A DNA stretch of 64,000 nt from DATBJG01 sp963790545 (GCA_963790545.1 CAWBPA010000017.1:1426001-1490000), one strand, 5' to 3'; shown: positions 54,530-63,899, counted from the first letter of the stretch. A program made the numbers and translations. The notes: a model not told the origin generated them from the sequence alone.

Positions 54530-56000
54530 ATGGCAGATCGTTTTCTCACCAGGCGGGACCTGCTCCAACGCGCCGCCATGGCGAGCGCCATGCTCGGCGT
54601 GGGGTTCCCGTATCCTCGCTTTGGCTTGGCCGCCCAGTCACCGCCAGGCGGTCGCTCCACCACGCTCGCCCTTTCCCTGGCTCAGTTTCTCAACCGGACG
54701 AAATACTCCGACCTGCCACCGCTCGCGATTGAGCACGCCAAGATGATCCTGGCGAGCACGCTCGCGAGCGCCGCGCCCGGCGCACTCATCGGCTCAGCTC
54801 GTATCGTCCGCGATCTCGCGAAAGCGCAGGGCGGAAAAGAGGAAGCCACAATTTGGTTCGACGGGGCGAAGCTTCCGATTAACGAGGGCGCGCGGGTCAA
54901 CGCGATGCTGAGTGATGCCGCCGCGTCGGACGACAGTGACCTGCGCAACGTCGCTCACATCGGGACGACACTCACGGCTGTCGGCCTCGCCATTGCTGAG
55001 CGCACAGGAGCCACGGGCGAGGACGTCCTGACCGCGATGGTCACCGGCTACGAGGCCGCCGGCCGAATCGGAGAAGCGCTCACCGGTAGCCGGCGCGGGT
55101 TTCACGCCTCAGTCATCGTCGCATTTGGCGGTGTTGTCGCCGCGGCCAGACTCCTCGGGCTCACGGACGAACAAATGGCGCATGCCATCCGGCTGGCGGC
55201 GACCACGATGGGCGGTTTGTCGATTGGGACGGACAGTTGGGCGCGCGAGTATCACGCCGGCAACGCGGCGCTGTGCGCGGTGAACGCCGCGCTGGCCGCC
55301 GGCAGCGGCTTCACGGCAAACGAGGACATGCTGGAAGCGTCGCGCGGATTTCTGGAAGTCTTCAGCGACCGAAAGGCGGACGTTGGTAGCCTGACCCACG
55401 ATCTCGGCAAGGAGTGGGACATCGTCACGCATCTCGCCATCAAGCTCGTGCCGGGTGCCCATGCGTTTCACCCCTCGGTCGAGGCCGCGGTGAACGCCGC
55501 CCGGCAGGCGAGCGTGCCGCCGGACCAGGTCGCCGCAATCCTCGTGTCAGGAGCTCAAGGCCGAACCATCGTCCGCGGCGTGCGTCCCAAAGATTTTGTC
55601 GAGGCCATTCACAGCTTGTCGTACTTCGTCGCTTCAGCGGTCGCCGACAAGGACTTCTCCTGGATCCACGTCACGCCGGAGAAGATTGGCAGTCCCGTCG
55701 TCGCGCGGCTGATCGACGTCGTCGGGTCCGACCCGGCGCCGAGGACCTGTGCGCTATATCTGGAGCTGGGGCGGTACGGTCACGATCGTTACCAAGTCCG
55801 GGGACAGGTATACCAGCACCGTGGATGCGCCGCGCGGATCGGGCCCGCGCGGAATCGATTGGAAAGATGTCGATGCGAAATTCCGCGCGCTGATGCCAGA
55901 TTCGAGGGCGCCAATGAAACGCATTGAGGAGATCCTCGGGGTGATTCACCGGTTCGAGAAACTGAAAAGCGCTTCTGAGCTGACGGGTCTCCTCCGCTGA
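54530..56000 (+). CDS. Tat-leader MmgE/PrpD family protein, second copy (one frameshift near 55745)
   Basis: A protein of about 490 residues with a Tat-type leader (TRRDLLQRAAMASAMLGVGF) and a PrpD body: ARVNAMLSDAAASDDSDLRN, VGLAIAERTGATGEDVLTAM, GYEAAGRIGEALTGSRRGFH and LVPGAHAFHPSVEAAVNAAR. Near 55745 the frame shifts; the true C-terminus continues YIWSWGGTVTIVTKSGDRYT, then DAPRGSGPRGIDWKDVDAKF. Together with the preceding gene it forms an exported PrpD pair between two PQQ sugar dehydrogenases. Confidence 0.87.
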
Positions 56001-56030
56001 GAATGCGTACCGAAAATTCGAGCGGCGCAT

Positions 56031-56093
56031 CGTAGCGCAGGCCTTCAGGCCTGCTTTGAGGCGCCGGGCAGGTCTAAAGACCTGCGCTACGTA
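56031..56093. repeat. Double-hairpin repeat, inverted copy 2
   Basis: Reverse-complement match to 17736-17799 over about 60 bases with one clear mismatch. Hairpins GCAGGCCTTCAGGCCTGC and GCAGGTCTAAAGACCTGC are present. It lies 30 bases after the PrpD stop and about 50 bases before the start of the next gene. Confidence 0.85.
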
Positions 56094-56139
56094 CAAATTT
56101 CGCAACGTAACTCTAAGGTGTCGACTCGCGGAGGAAGTC

Positions 56140-57555
56140 ATGCGTGACCGTAGGCCATGGCACGTGCTCGCTGCCGGATCATTTGTCGTGATACTGACTC
56201 TTGGAGGTCTCTGGGCGCAGAGCAAGCCTCAGACGCTTCCGACCGGGGCTGGCGCGATCGGCAAGGGCCCTGACGCGTTGACGCCGCCAGGATATGAAGA
56301 TGTCCCCCGACCTCCGGCGTTCACGGCCAAGACCAGAGCCGAGGTCGCCGAAATGGCGAAAATTGTCGACAACTACACACCTCAACCCGCCTGGGCGGGG
56401 CAGACGCGAGCTCCTAAGCCAACCAAGGTCGCGGCGTACGAAGTAGAAACCGTCGCCGAAGGGCTTGCGAGCCCATGGTCGTTCAGCTTTCTTCCGGACG
56501 GCCGCATGCTCGTCAGTGAAACCTCTCGCGGCCTGCGTATCGTGGAGAAGAGTGGACGATTGGGAGCGCACATCTCGGGGCTTCCGATCGATTTCAGCAA
56601 ACGTGCGCAACAACTGCTCGATTCGATTCCAGACAAAGATTTTGCTCGAAACCGCGTCATTTATTTTCTGTATCGCGTCCCACCTCCTGAAGCGGGAGAT
56701 GTCGGAGCGCGTGAAGAAGACTTTCCGCTGCACTATCCCCAGATTGAGATGGTCGCGAGAGGGCGCCTTTCGGTCGACGACACGCGTCTGACGGATGTTC
56801 AGGTGCTTCTGAACACCCAGGGGATTGAAGGGCGCATGATACAGGCGCCAGATGGAACGTTGTTTGTCGATTCCGGCCCACTCGCGGGCCGTGGCATTCT
56901 CTCGAGAAACTGGACGCAATCGCAGTTGCCTGGCAGCCTCATGGGCAAAGTGTTGCGCATCAATACCGACGGCTCGATTCCGCCGGACAATCCCTTTGTT
57001 GGTCGCGCCGGTACCAGACCGGAAATCTGGGCCTTCGGGGCGAGAGACGCTCAAAGCATGGCCTTCGATCCTCAAGGCCGTTTGTGGACCGCCGAGAATG
57101 GTCCGATGGGTGGAGATGAACTCAACCTCATCGAGAAGGGCAAGAACTACGGCTTCCCCGTCATCTCGTACGGGCGCGAATATACGGGCGAGCTCATCAA
57201 CGGAGGATTGACAGCCAAGGAAGGTCTGGAACAGCCGATCTATTTCTGGACGCCGTCGGTGGCGCCCTCCGGGATGACGTTCTATACCGGCACTTTGTTT
57301 CCGGAATGGCGGGGAGACCTGTTCATCGCGACGATGTCGCCACTGTTTGGCAGGAAAGTGATACGCCTCGTCTTGAAAGAGACGCCGGACGGAATGCGGG
57401 TCGTTGGGGAAGAATTCCTCTTGGGTGAGCTTTTAGGGACGAGATTTCGAGACGTGAAGCAGGGCCCAGATGGGGCGCTCTACGTCTTGACTGATGTGAG
57501 GCCGCCATCGGCCGGCCCCGACAAGATACTCCGGCTCGTACCGAAGAAGCGTTGA
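56140..57555 (+). CDS. PQQ-dependent sugar dehydrogenase, exported
   Basis: A 471-residue protein. The start at 56140 follows GAGGAA and opens a signal peptide (VLAAGSFVVILTLGGLWAQ). A Pro-rich ~80-residue region precedes the GSDH-type propeller: VAEGLASPWSFSFLPD, LVSETSRGLRIVEKSGR, LWTAENGPMGGDELNLI, FWTPSVAPSGMTFYTGTLFP and RDVKQGPDGALYVLTD. It is longer than the 50671 paralogue because of the N-terminal extension. It ends the plus-strand operon-like run and is followed by the ~107-bp tandem repeat. Confidence 0.9.
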   Translation: MRDRRPWHVLAAGSFVVILTLGGLWAQSKPQTLPTGAGAIGKGPDALTPPGYEDVPRPPAFTAKTRAEVAEMAKIVDNYTPQPAWAGQTRAPKPTKVAAYEVETVAEGLASPWSFSFLPDGRMLVSETSRGLRIVEKSGRLGAHISGLPIDFSKRAQQLLDSIPDKDFARNRVIYFLYRVPPPEAGDVGAREEDFPLHYPQIEMVARGRLSVDDTRLTDVQVLLNTQGIEGRMIQAPDGTLFVDSGPLAGRGILSRNWTQSQLPGSLMGKVLRINTDGSIPPDNPFVGRAGTRPEIWAFGARDAQSMAFDPQGRLWTAENGPMGGDELNLIEKGKNYGFPVISYGREYTGELINGGLTAKEGLEQPIYFWTPSVAPSGMTFYTGTLFPEWRGDLFIATMSPLFGRKVIRLVLKETPDGMRVVGEEFLLGELLGTRFRDVKQGPDGALYVLTDVRPPSAGPDKILRLVPKKR

Positions 57556-57560
57556 CGCGC

Positions 57561-58155
57561 TCAGCATCGTCGGTTTGCAGGGAGCCCATCCCTCGCCGGG
57601 AAGACCGAACAGGAGCTCAGGAGTTCAAGAGATACTTCATGAAAAGGACCGTGCGACCTTCTAGCCTCGTGTTGTCGTATTGACGTTGAACGACCCACCC
57701 CTCTCCGGCAAGACTGAACAGGAGCCGAAGAGTTCAAGAGATATTTCATAAGAATGATCTCGTGATCTTCTACCCACCTGTTGGAATCGACGTTGAAGGA
57801 CCCAACCCTCACCGGCAAGACTAAACAGAAGCTGAGGAGTTCAAGAGAAATCTCAAAAAATGACGTCGTGACCTTCTAGCCTCCTGCTGGCGTTCAACGT
57901 TGAAGTACCCACCAATCGCCGGCACGACTGAACAGGAGCCGAAGAGTTCAAGAGATATTTCATAAAATGCTCTCGTGATCTTCTACCCTCCTGTTGGAAT
58001 CAACGTTGAAGGACCCAACCCTCTCCGGCAAGACTAAACAGAAGCTGAGGAGTTCAAGAGAAATCTAAAAAATGATCTCGTGACCTTCTGGCCTCGTGTT
58101 TGCGTATCGACTGTTGAGGGGCCCAAACCCTGCAAGATCGAACAGAAGCTGCTAA
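57561..58155. repeat. Tandem repeat, ~107-bp unit, two alternating subtypes
   Basis: About five units start with GTTCAAGAGA at 57623, 57732, 57839, 57946 and 58052 (periods 109, 107, 107, 106). The second and fourth units share TATTTCATA and the third and fifth share AAATCT, so the higher-order period is about 213 bp. Each unit ends in a block resembling GGACCCAACCCTCTCCGGCA then AGACTNAACAG. No unit reads open in any single frame across units. It occupies the gap between convergent genes. Confidence 0.9.
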
Positions 58156-58610
58156 CGGCGCCGGGAGGACCAGTGGATCGTCCGGATGCGCCAATCGCCG
58201 GAGTCACGGGTCAGCACCATCAACTGCGCGCTGACGAAATTCACCGGGGCGCCGTCAAACGTGCCCTCGTATTCGGTGGTGGCAATAACCCAGGCCGTAT
58301 TGCCCTCGAATGTCACTCGCATCGGCGCGCGCTTTCCGGTGACCTGGCTTTCGAACTTGATGTCCGCCGGCAGGTGGTTCGCCTCGTACTCGGCCCTCGT
58401 TTCGAGTTTGCCAGACTCCAGGAACACGGCGTCCGGTGCGATCACACGCATCGCTGCCGCCGCATCGCCGGTCTTCATCGCCGCGTAGAACGATTCAACG
58501 ACGGCAATGACCTCAGCCTCGCTCGGAGGCGCCGAAGATGTGCAAGCTGGAAGCCACCAGAGGACTGCTGCAGCCAATACCAGGCATGGGCGGTGGGACA
58601 CGTGTCTCAT
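58152..58610 (-). CDS. NTF2-like/SnoaL-like (DUF4440) lipoprotein
   Basis: A 152-residue protein with a lipobox (VLWWLPACTSSAP) and an NTF2-like domain: EAEVIAVVESFYAAMKTGDA, AAMRVIAPDAVFLESGKLET and GDWRIRTIHWSSRRR. Such proteins are cone-shaped folds with varied small-molecule roles. Its start lies inside the translated tail of the P450 gene as currently read (about 100 bases overlap), which suggests the P450 tail is an artefact of a lost stop codon. Confidence 0.82.
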   Translation of the reverse strand: MRHVSHRPCLVLAAAVLWWLPACTSSAPPSEAEVIAVVESFYAAMKTGDAAAAMRVIAPDAVFLESGKLETRAEYEANHLPADIKFESQVTGKRAPMRVTFEGNTAWVIATTEYEGTFDGAPVNFVSAQLMVLTRDSGDWRIRTIHWSSRRR

Positions 58611-60086
58611 GGAACGCTGAGTCTACCACCGCGTTCACGCGAGTGGATTTCTCCAGTACGTAGGCCGGACCTTCAGGTCCGGCAGGCTCGGCGGGGCTGA
58701 AGCCCCGCCCTACGGTACTGAAAGCCGTCCGACGTTCGATGATCATGGGCATGCCAAACCGTGGACGAAGCGTAATGAGAGGCCACGGCTCGACTTTATG
58801 TCGCGGCACAAGCTGAAGCCGATAGCGTTGCGCGAGGGTCGCAACGATGAGTTGCGCTTCAATCAACGCGAAGTGGTTGCCGATGCACTGACGTGGGCCC
58901 GCACCGAAGGGGACGTACACAAACTTCGGGCGATCGGCGCTCCGTTCCGGTAAGAAGCGGTCGGGATCGAACGCATCGGGGTCTTGCCAGAATGCCGGAA
59001 GCCGATGCAGGACGTACGGGACGACGAACGCGAGCCATCCGCGCGGTAAATGGAATCCGCCGAGCTCATCGTCGGCCAGCGCCTGGCGTGAGAAGCCCCA
59101 TGCAGGCGGGTACAAACGCAAGGCCTCGTCAATCACCATGCGTGTGTACGGCAGATTCGCGAGATCGGCGCCCTCGGGTGGACGTCCGGCCAGGACCGAG
59201 TCGATTTCCCCCTCCAGCCGACGTTGTGGGCCCGCGTGTTGCGAGAGCAGATACCAGGTCCACGTCAGCGCCAGCGACGTCGTCTCCTGACCTGCCAGCA
59301 GAAACGTGGTCACCTCAACCCGCAGCTGCTCGTCCGTCATCGCCTCGCCTGTCTCCTCGTCGCGCGCCGACAACAGCATCGAAAGCAGGTCGGCACTGTC
59401 GGACGGGTTTCGCCGGCGTTGGCTGATGACGTGATCGACGGCTCCCCGAATCACGGCCTGGGCGTCCTGAAACCGTCGCTGCTTGGACGGTCGCAACATA
59501 TCAACGAGTCCAAGCGACCAGAAACTCTCGCCGATATGCTGATTGACGATGGTCCACGCGCGATCGACCTGGTCTGCAAACGGGCCAAGGTCGGCGCCGA
59601 GGAGGGCGCGGAGCACAACGGTGCGCGTGAGACGCATCATTTCTTCGTCGACATCCACGGGGCGACCGACTGACGCGAGCATCTCCCAACGTGCCGCGGC
59701 GTCTCGCGCTGCTTCGGCCATCACGCAGGCGAGTTCCGCAATGCGCTGCCGGTGGAAGGCCGGTTGGGCAATGCGCCGCTGGCGCAGCCAGAATTCATCC
59801 TCGCTCGTCAGCAAACCATTACCGAGCGACGTCCGCAGCTTCTCGTAGATCGGGCTCTTGTGATAATTGCGCGCGTTGTCCTGCAGCACATGACGAACGT
59901 CCGACGGGTTCGTGATGAGGTACCCCGTCGCGGGCCGATCCTGAAGTAGACAACGTCGCCGAAGCGACGAGCCGCATTCATGAATACGCCCGTCGGATTG
60001 CGACGGACGGCCGGGAGCATGCCAAGAACCGGAAGACCCCGAGGGCCGGGCGGAAGTGGACCTGCGGCGGTGGCGCCTTCGCTCAT
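58513..60086 (-). CDS. Cytochrome P450 (one frameshift near 59940; tail reads through a repeat)
   Basis: A P450 with a proline-rich start (PLPPGPRGLPVLGMLPAVRR), I-helix AGQETTSLALTW, ExxR in IDEALRLYPPAWGF, PERF-type DPDRFLPER and the haem loop FGAGPRQCIGNHFA with the Cys ligand. The frame breaks at a G run near 59940; the continuation YLITNPSDVRHVLQDNARNY is smooth. After IIERRTAF the reading frame runs on through the 58654-58720 hairpin repeat (VGRGFSPAEPAGPEGPAYV) and into the next gene, about 70 residues longer than expected. Probably a monooxygenase for a hydrophobic substrate. Confidence 0.9.
58654..58720. repeat. Double-hairpin repeat inside the P450 tail
   Basis: Plus strand: TACGTAGG, hairpin CCGGACCTTCAGGTCCGG, hairpin GGCGGGGCTGAAGCCCCGCC, then CTACGGTA. 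Same family as 2641-2790. It lies where the P450 stop codon would be expected, and the P450 frame is open through it. Confidence 0.85.
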
Positions 60087-60162
60087 CTGACAAACGACTA
60101 TACCGGAACCTGGGCCGACGAATCTGCCAGGACAGTTGTCAGTTCTCGGTTTTCAGGGGCCC

Positions 60163-60204
60163 AACGCAGAGGTCGCAGGGACCACAGAGGAAGGTTCACA
60201 GAGC
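60163..60204. repeat. CACAGAGG-type periodic repeat
   Basis: CGCAGAGG, CGCAGGGA, CCACAGAGGAA and TTCACAGAG units are arranged in near-tandem, the complement of the repeat at 1318. It lies upstream of the YVTN gene, between divergent genes. Confidence 0.55.
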
Positions 60205-60268
60205 GCTCTGGCGCGGTAGTATAGTCTGGCCAGCCGATGGCTGTTCATCGTCAATCGGAGGTGCGGCC

Positions 60269-61273
60269 ATGATGAGACCGCTCGTCATCACGATCGTCGC
60301 GAGCGCAGCGCTGATTTCTGCAGCAGGGAACACAGGCAACCACCCCACCGGCACGCAGGGCCTGCTCCTCATCGACAAGCTGGGCGCGCATGTCCGCTTT
60401 TTCGATCCGGTGACGTTCAAAGAGCGATCGAACCTTGCGCTGCCGGCAAATCCCCACGACTTCGTGCTGAGCGCCGATCATCGATTGGCGTACGTGCCGA
60501 TCTATGGCGACGGCGTGTACGGTCGCAACCCGAATCCGAAACAGGAAATCTACATCATCGACACGGTAGCCCGAACAGTGGCCGGCGTGATCAACGTTGC
60601 GCCCTATTGGGCCCCGCATGGGATCCAAATCGATCAAAAGGGTTTGCTGTACGTCACCGCTGAAACAGACCGGAAGCTCCTGGTCGTCGATCCAAAAGAG
60701 CGTCGCGTTGTCGCCGCCATCGACACCGAAGGCACTGGTCACTGGATCGCGATGCTGTCGGACGCCAGCAAGATGTATGTCGCCAACAAGAACGACAAGC
60801 CGTATGTCAGCGTCATCGATCTCAAGTCGCGCGCGATTGTCGCGCGCGTGCCTACGCCCAACGGTACTCAGGGCATTGCGGCTTCACCCGATGGGAAACA
60901 GGTCGTCGTGATGGACGCCGCCGAGCCTGTGGTGATCGTCATCGACCCGGCGACGGACCGCGTGGTTGATCGCATTCCGCTGATGGGCCAGACCGGCGGG
61001 GGCTACAAGGCGTACTACTCTCCGAACGGCCGCACGCTGATGACGATGGCAGGGTCGATGGTCACGATTCTCGATCCGGCAAACCTGCGCGGCCCACAAC
61101 ACGTGCTCAAAGCCGGTGCAAGTCCGATGGGGTTCGCGTTCTCTGCGGATGGCAACACCGTCCTTGTCGCCAACCACGGCGACGGCACGGTTTCCGTCAT
61201 CGATTTGAAGAAAACGCAGGTGGTCGAGGCCTTCCGGGCCGGCACGGGCATCGAGACGCTGACGTACTACTGA
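60269..61273 (+). CDS. YVTN-type beta-propeller secreted protein
   Basis: A 334-residue protein. GGAGG lies 7 bases before tandem ATGs at 60269/60272; signal peptide VITIVASAALISAAG. Seven propeller-like repeats, each with a strand such as YVTAETDRKLLVVDPKERRV, YVANKNDKPYVSVIDL and LVANHGDGTVSVIDLKKTQV. These resemble 40-residue YVTN repeats. Proteins of this type bind ligands or act as scaffolds at the surface. No catalytic residues are seen. Confidence 0.85.
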   Translation: MMRPLVITIVASAALISAAGNTGNHPTGTQGLLLIDKLGAHVRFFDPVTFKERSNLALPANPHDFVLSADHRLAYVPIYGDGVYGRNPNPKQEIYIIDTVARTVAGVINVAPYWAPHGIQIDQKGLLYVTAETDRKLLVVDPKERRVVAAIDTEGTGHWIAMLSDASKMYVANKNDKPYVSVIDLKSRAIVARVPTPNGTQGIAASPDGKQVVVMDAAEPVVIVIDPATDRVVDRIPLMGQTGGGYKAYYSPNGRTLMTMAGSMVTILDPANLRGPQHVLKAGASPMGFAFSADGNTVLVANHGDGTVSVIDLKKTQVVEAFRAGTGIETLTYY

Positions 61274-61382
61274 GCCCTAGCAGGCCCGCAGGGCCCCACC
61301 ATTAATTAGTACCTGCGGCGTGTCCTCGGTCACAATCGTGACTGGACAACCTGTCCGCCGAAGCTTCAGCGAAGGCGGAAGC

Positions 61383-62219
61383 TCACGGGAGTGGCGTTGA
61401 CACGTTGAACGCCTGTCCCACTTTCTCGAGGCCTCCCTCGACCGAGCCCCACGCTGTCTTGGCCGCAGGTGACAACGCCCGTCCAGACGAGGCTGTCCGC
61501 AAGGCCTTGGCGCGCTGGAGAAGCGCCTGCGCTTCTCCGGATGCAGGCTTGTCGTCGTCGACCATGGAGGCCAACCGCTCGGCATCCTTCTTCAATTCGT
61601 CGACTTCCTTGACGGCCGCTTCACGCGTCGCTTGCGGGATCGTCGTATCGTTCTTCAGTGAAGCATCGAGCTCGTCCTTGAAGCGATCCGCGCTCTCCGC
61701 CACCTCCTCAGCCGCCTTCTTGACTTCGTCGTCATTCAGGCGACGCGCCTGCTGCCCTTCCGCAATAGGAAACGACGTCCCGTAGATCACGGCCAGTTGG
61801 CCGAGGCTTCCCGACAGACGATTCCATTCGCTGGCGCCGTCGAAATCGGGCTTCTGTTTCGCCATGAAGCGCTGGATTTCGGAGCCTTGTCGAAGGACAG
61901 TCGTGACCTCCGCGCTGGCCCCGTAATCTGACGTGAAGCGTTCCTTCATCCTGTCGACGTTCTCCTGGAGGTCGTCAAGGTACCGCTCGACGTTGACCTC
62001 CCCGCTGGGGCCACGGATGATGCTGCGCTTCAGCTCGCCATCCAGCTGGTCTTCGAACCTATCGCGTTCGTTATAGATCCGGTCGAGGAGATCCTTGACC
62101 GCGTTATCGTTCAGACGTTCCGCGGCTACGGCCGGCGTCGCGAAAAGAGCGGCCATAAGTGCCACACACGCCGCCATCGAGAGTCGTGTCGTCGCTGTCT
62201 TAGTCATGACTGTGGCCAT
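61383..62219 (-). CDS. Secreted helical protein of unknown function
   Basis: A 278-residue protein with a signal peptide (MAACVALMAALFATPAVA, cleavage near AVAAE) and helical, charged sequence with two similar halves: RLNDNAVKDLLDRIYNERDR and RLNDDEVKKAAEEVAESADR. The halves suggest an internal duplication of a four-helix unit. There are no cysteines in the mature protein. It is divergent from the CxxCH-protein gene, with a 323-base gap containing a strong hairpin. Confidence 0.72.
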   Translation of the reverse strand: MATVMTKTATTRLSMAACVALMAALFATPAVAAERLNDNAVKDLLDRIYNERDRFEDQLDGELKRSIIRGPSGEVNVERYLDDLQENVDRMKERFTSDYGASAEVTTVLRQGSEIQRFMAKQKPDFDGASEWNRLSGSLGQLAVIYGTSFPIAEGQQARRLNDDEVKKAAEEVAESADRFKDELDASLKNDTTIPQATREAAVKEVDELKKDAERLASMVDDDKPASGEAQALLQRAKALRTASSGRALSPAAKTAWGSVEGGLEKVGQAFNVSTPLP

Positions 62220-62542
62220 AACATACCCCCCCACTTGTCTGCGAGAGACTTTTCGAAGTCCACTTGCTGGCCGTCGGGCCCGGGTCATGACGGCACGGCA
62301 TATCGCGCTTCCATCTGGATTTCGTGGGCAGGATCGCCACGAAATATCGCGGTCTCAAGCGACTATTCGCAATGCGGCTCGAATGTAATCGCTTTCTCTG
62401 GCCAAAACTGTTCAATTTCTTACAGAGCAGCTGGCCCCAGCGTCCGACAACGAGCGTCGGACGCTATGGGCAATGCGAAGTTGTTGCCAGCCCGCCATCT
62501 CTCGACGTCGCTTGACGACGGAAGGCTGTCCACACAAAATCA
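62220..62542. promoter_or_regulatory. Divergent promoter region with a 10-bp hairpin
   Basis: The gap separates two divergent genes, so promoters for both should be here. The one notable element is AGCGTCCGAC (62439-62448), loop AACGAGC, GTCGGACGCT (62456-62465): a perfect 10-bp inverted repeat about 78 bases before the downstream start. It could be an operator or a leader hairpin. No convincing -35/-10 pair was assigned. Confidence 0.5.
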
Positions 62543-63863
62543 GTGCACCCAATGCGCGGCAGAATTCTCCTGGCCGTTGGACTCTCTCTGACCATACTTG
62601 GCGGCATGTGGGCACCCATCGATGCCCAGCGGGCCGGTGCATTTATGGGATCGTCCGATGATCCGGCCATCAAGTATTCAACCGCGCCGCTGAACAATGC
62701 CGTCGTCGATGTGAATGAGAAGCTTCAGAACGGGACCGTTGTACTCACATTTGAAGGCCGCAGCGGATTCTTACGGTCGGCGCTCGAGGCGCTGCAGATT
62801 CCCGTTGATTCACAGTTGCTGGTCTTCTCTCGCGCGAGCTTGCAGGGACGGCAGATCAACGAACTGAACCCCCGCGCGCTGTTCTTCAACGATCGCGTCG
62901 CGCTCGGCTGGGTGCGCGGCGGTGACATTATCGAGGTCGCCGCTCACGACGAGTCCGCCGGCATCGTGTTTTACACCCTCGACCAGCGTGCCGATGCCGC
63001 GACCGGCCCCCCGCAGTTCAAGCGCGCGTTTCAGTGCCTGGGGTGTCATCAGGCAGGCGATACGCTTGGCGTACCGGGCCTGTTGATGTTCAGCACCACA
63101 CGTCCGGATCCGTCGCTGGGATTCGACCTTCCGCGTCCCATCGATCAAAGCGATCCGCTGAGCCTGCGCTTTGGCGGCTGGTTCGTGACCGGCGGTACTG
63201 GTTCGGCGCCGCACTTGGGGAATGACGTGAGCGCCCTCAGCGGCCGCGCCAGGCACGAGCTCGCGTCGGTGGACGGGTTGTTCGACCCGGACGGCTATCG
63301 CGCTCTCTCGAGCGACATCGCGGCCCACCTCGTGTTCACGCACCAGGTGCGGATGACGAACCTCCTGACGCGCGCCAGCTGGGAAGCACGCGCCGCCGAC
63401 CCGTCATTACACCCTCCGTTTACCTCTACCCCTGAAGAGGATGCCCGTGTTGCCGCCATGATGAATGGCGTCGCAAGCGAGGTCGTCGATCACTTGTTGT
63501 TCATCGACGAAACGAAGCTCACCGACACGGGTCCAGAGTGGGTCAGGCTTCGCAGAGCGATTCTCGGCCATCGGACCGCGGGACCGAAAGGGCCGCTCGC
63601 TGCACGAGCTCGAACTGAATCGTCGCCTGATGAAGTACCCCTGCAGCTACTTGATCTACTCGCCAGCTTTCGACGCGCTGCCCCCCGGCGCGAAGGACCC
63701 GATCTACCGGCGTATGTGGGAGGTGTTGTCGGGACGAGCACGGGACAAACGTTACGTGTCGGCGCTCTCCTTCGCAGACCGTCAGGCCATCGTCGAAATC
63801 CTGCGAGACACGAAGAAGGACCTTCCGTCGTATTTTCAGGGTTCTAAGGTTCCAGGGTTCTAA
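62543..63863 (+). CDS. Secreted protein with CxxCH motif (one frameshift near 63588)
   Basis: A protein of about 440 residues with a signal peptide (LLAVGLSLTILGGMWAPIDA). FQCLGCHQAGDTLGVPGLL carries a c-type haem-binding CxxCH. Flanking sequences include VVLTFEGRSGFLRSALEALQ, FFNDRVALGWVRGGDIIEVA and VFTHQVRMTNLLTRASWEAR. Near 63588 the frame shifts; the correct C-terminus is RSLHELELNRRLMKYPCSYL, then AFDALPPGAKDPIYRRMWEV. I do not recognise a named family. A one-base error at a GGG run explains the break. Confidence 0.72.
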
Positions 63864-63873
63864 CTTTAGAACC
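63856..63873. terminator. Candidate bidirectional terminator
   Basis: GGTTCTAA-CT-TTAGAACC forms an 8-bp perfect inverted repeat overlapping the TAA stop of the upstream gene, between convergent genes. No long T run follows, so intrinsic termination is uncertain. Confidence 0.4.
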
Positions 63874-63899
63874 GTGGGGAACCCTGAACGTGACCCGGC

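Noticed and set aside
53273..54568. 431-codon minus-strand open frame opposite the MmgE/PrpD gene
   Set aside because: Antisense shadow of a well-supported coding sequence with no motif of its own and no ribosome site.
57561..57818. Short minus-strand open frame inside the tandem repeat
   Set aside because: The frame does not persist in the other repeat units, so it is a chance opening in one and a half units.
57561..58155. CRISPR array
   Set aside because: Units are ~107 bp and tandem with no constant short repeat separated by unique spacers, and no cas genes are present.
58080..58700. Plus-strand open frame across the tandem repeat end and the NTF2-like gene
   Set aside because: It spans a repeat and the antisense of a recognised lipoprotein; no coding signature.
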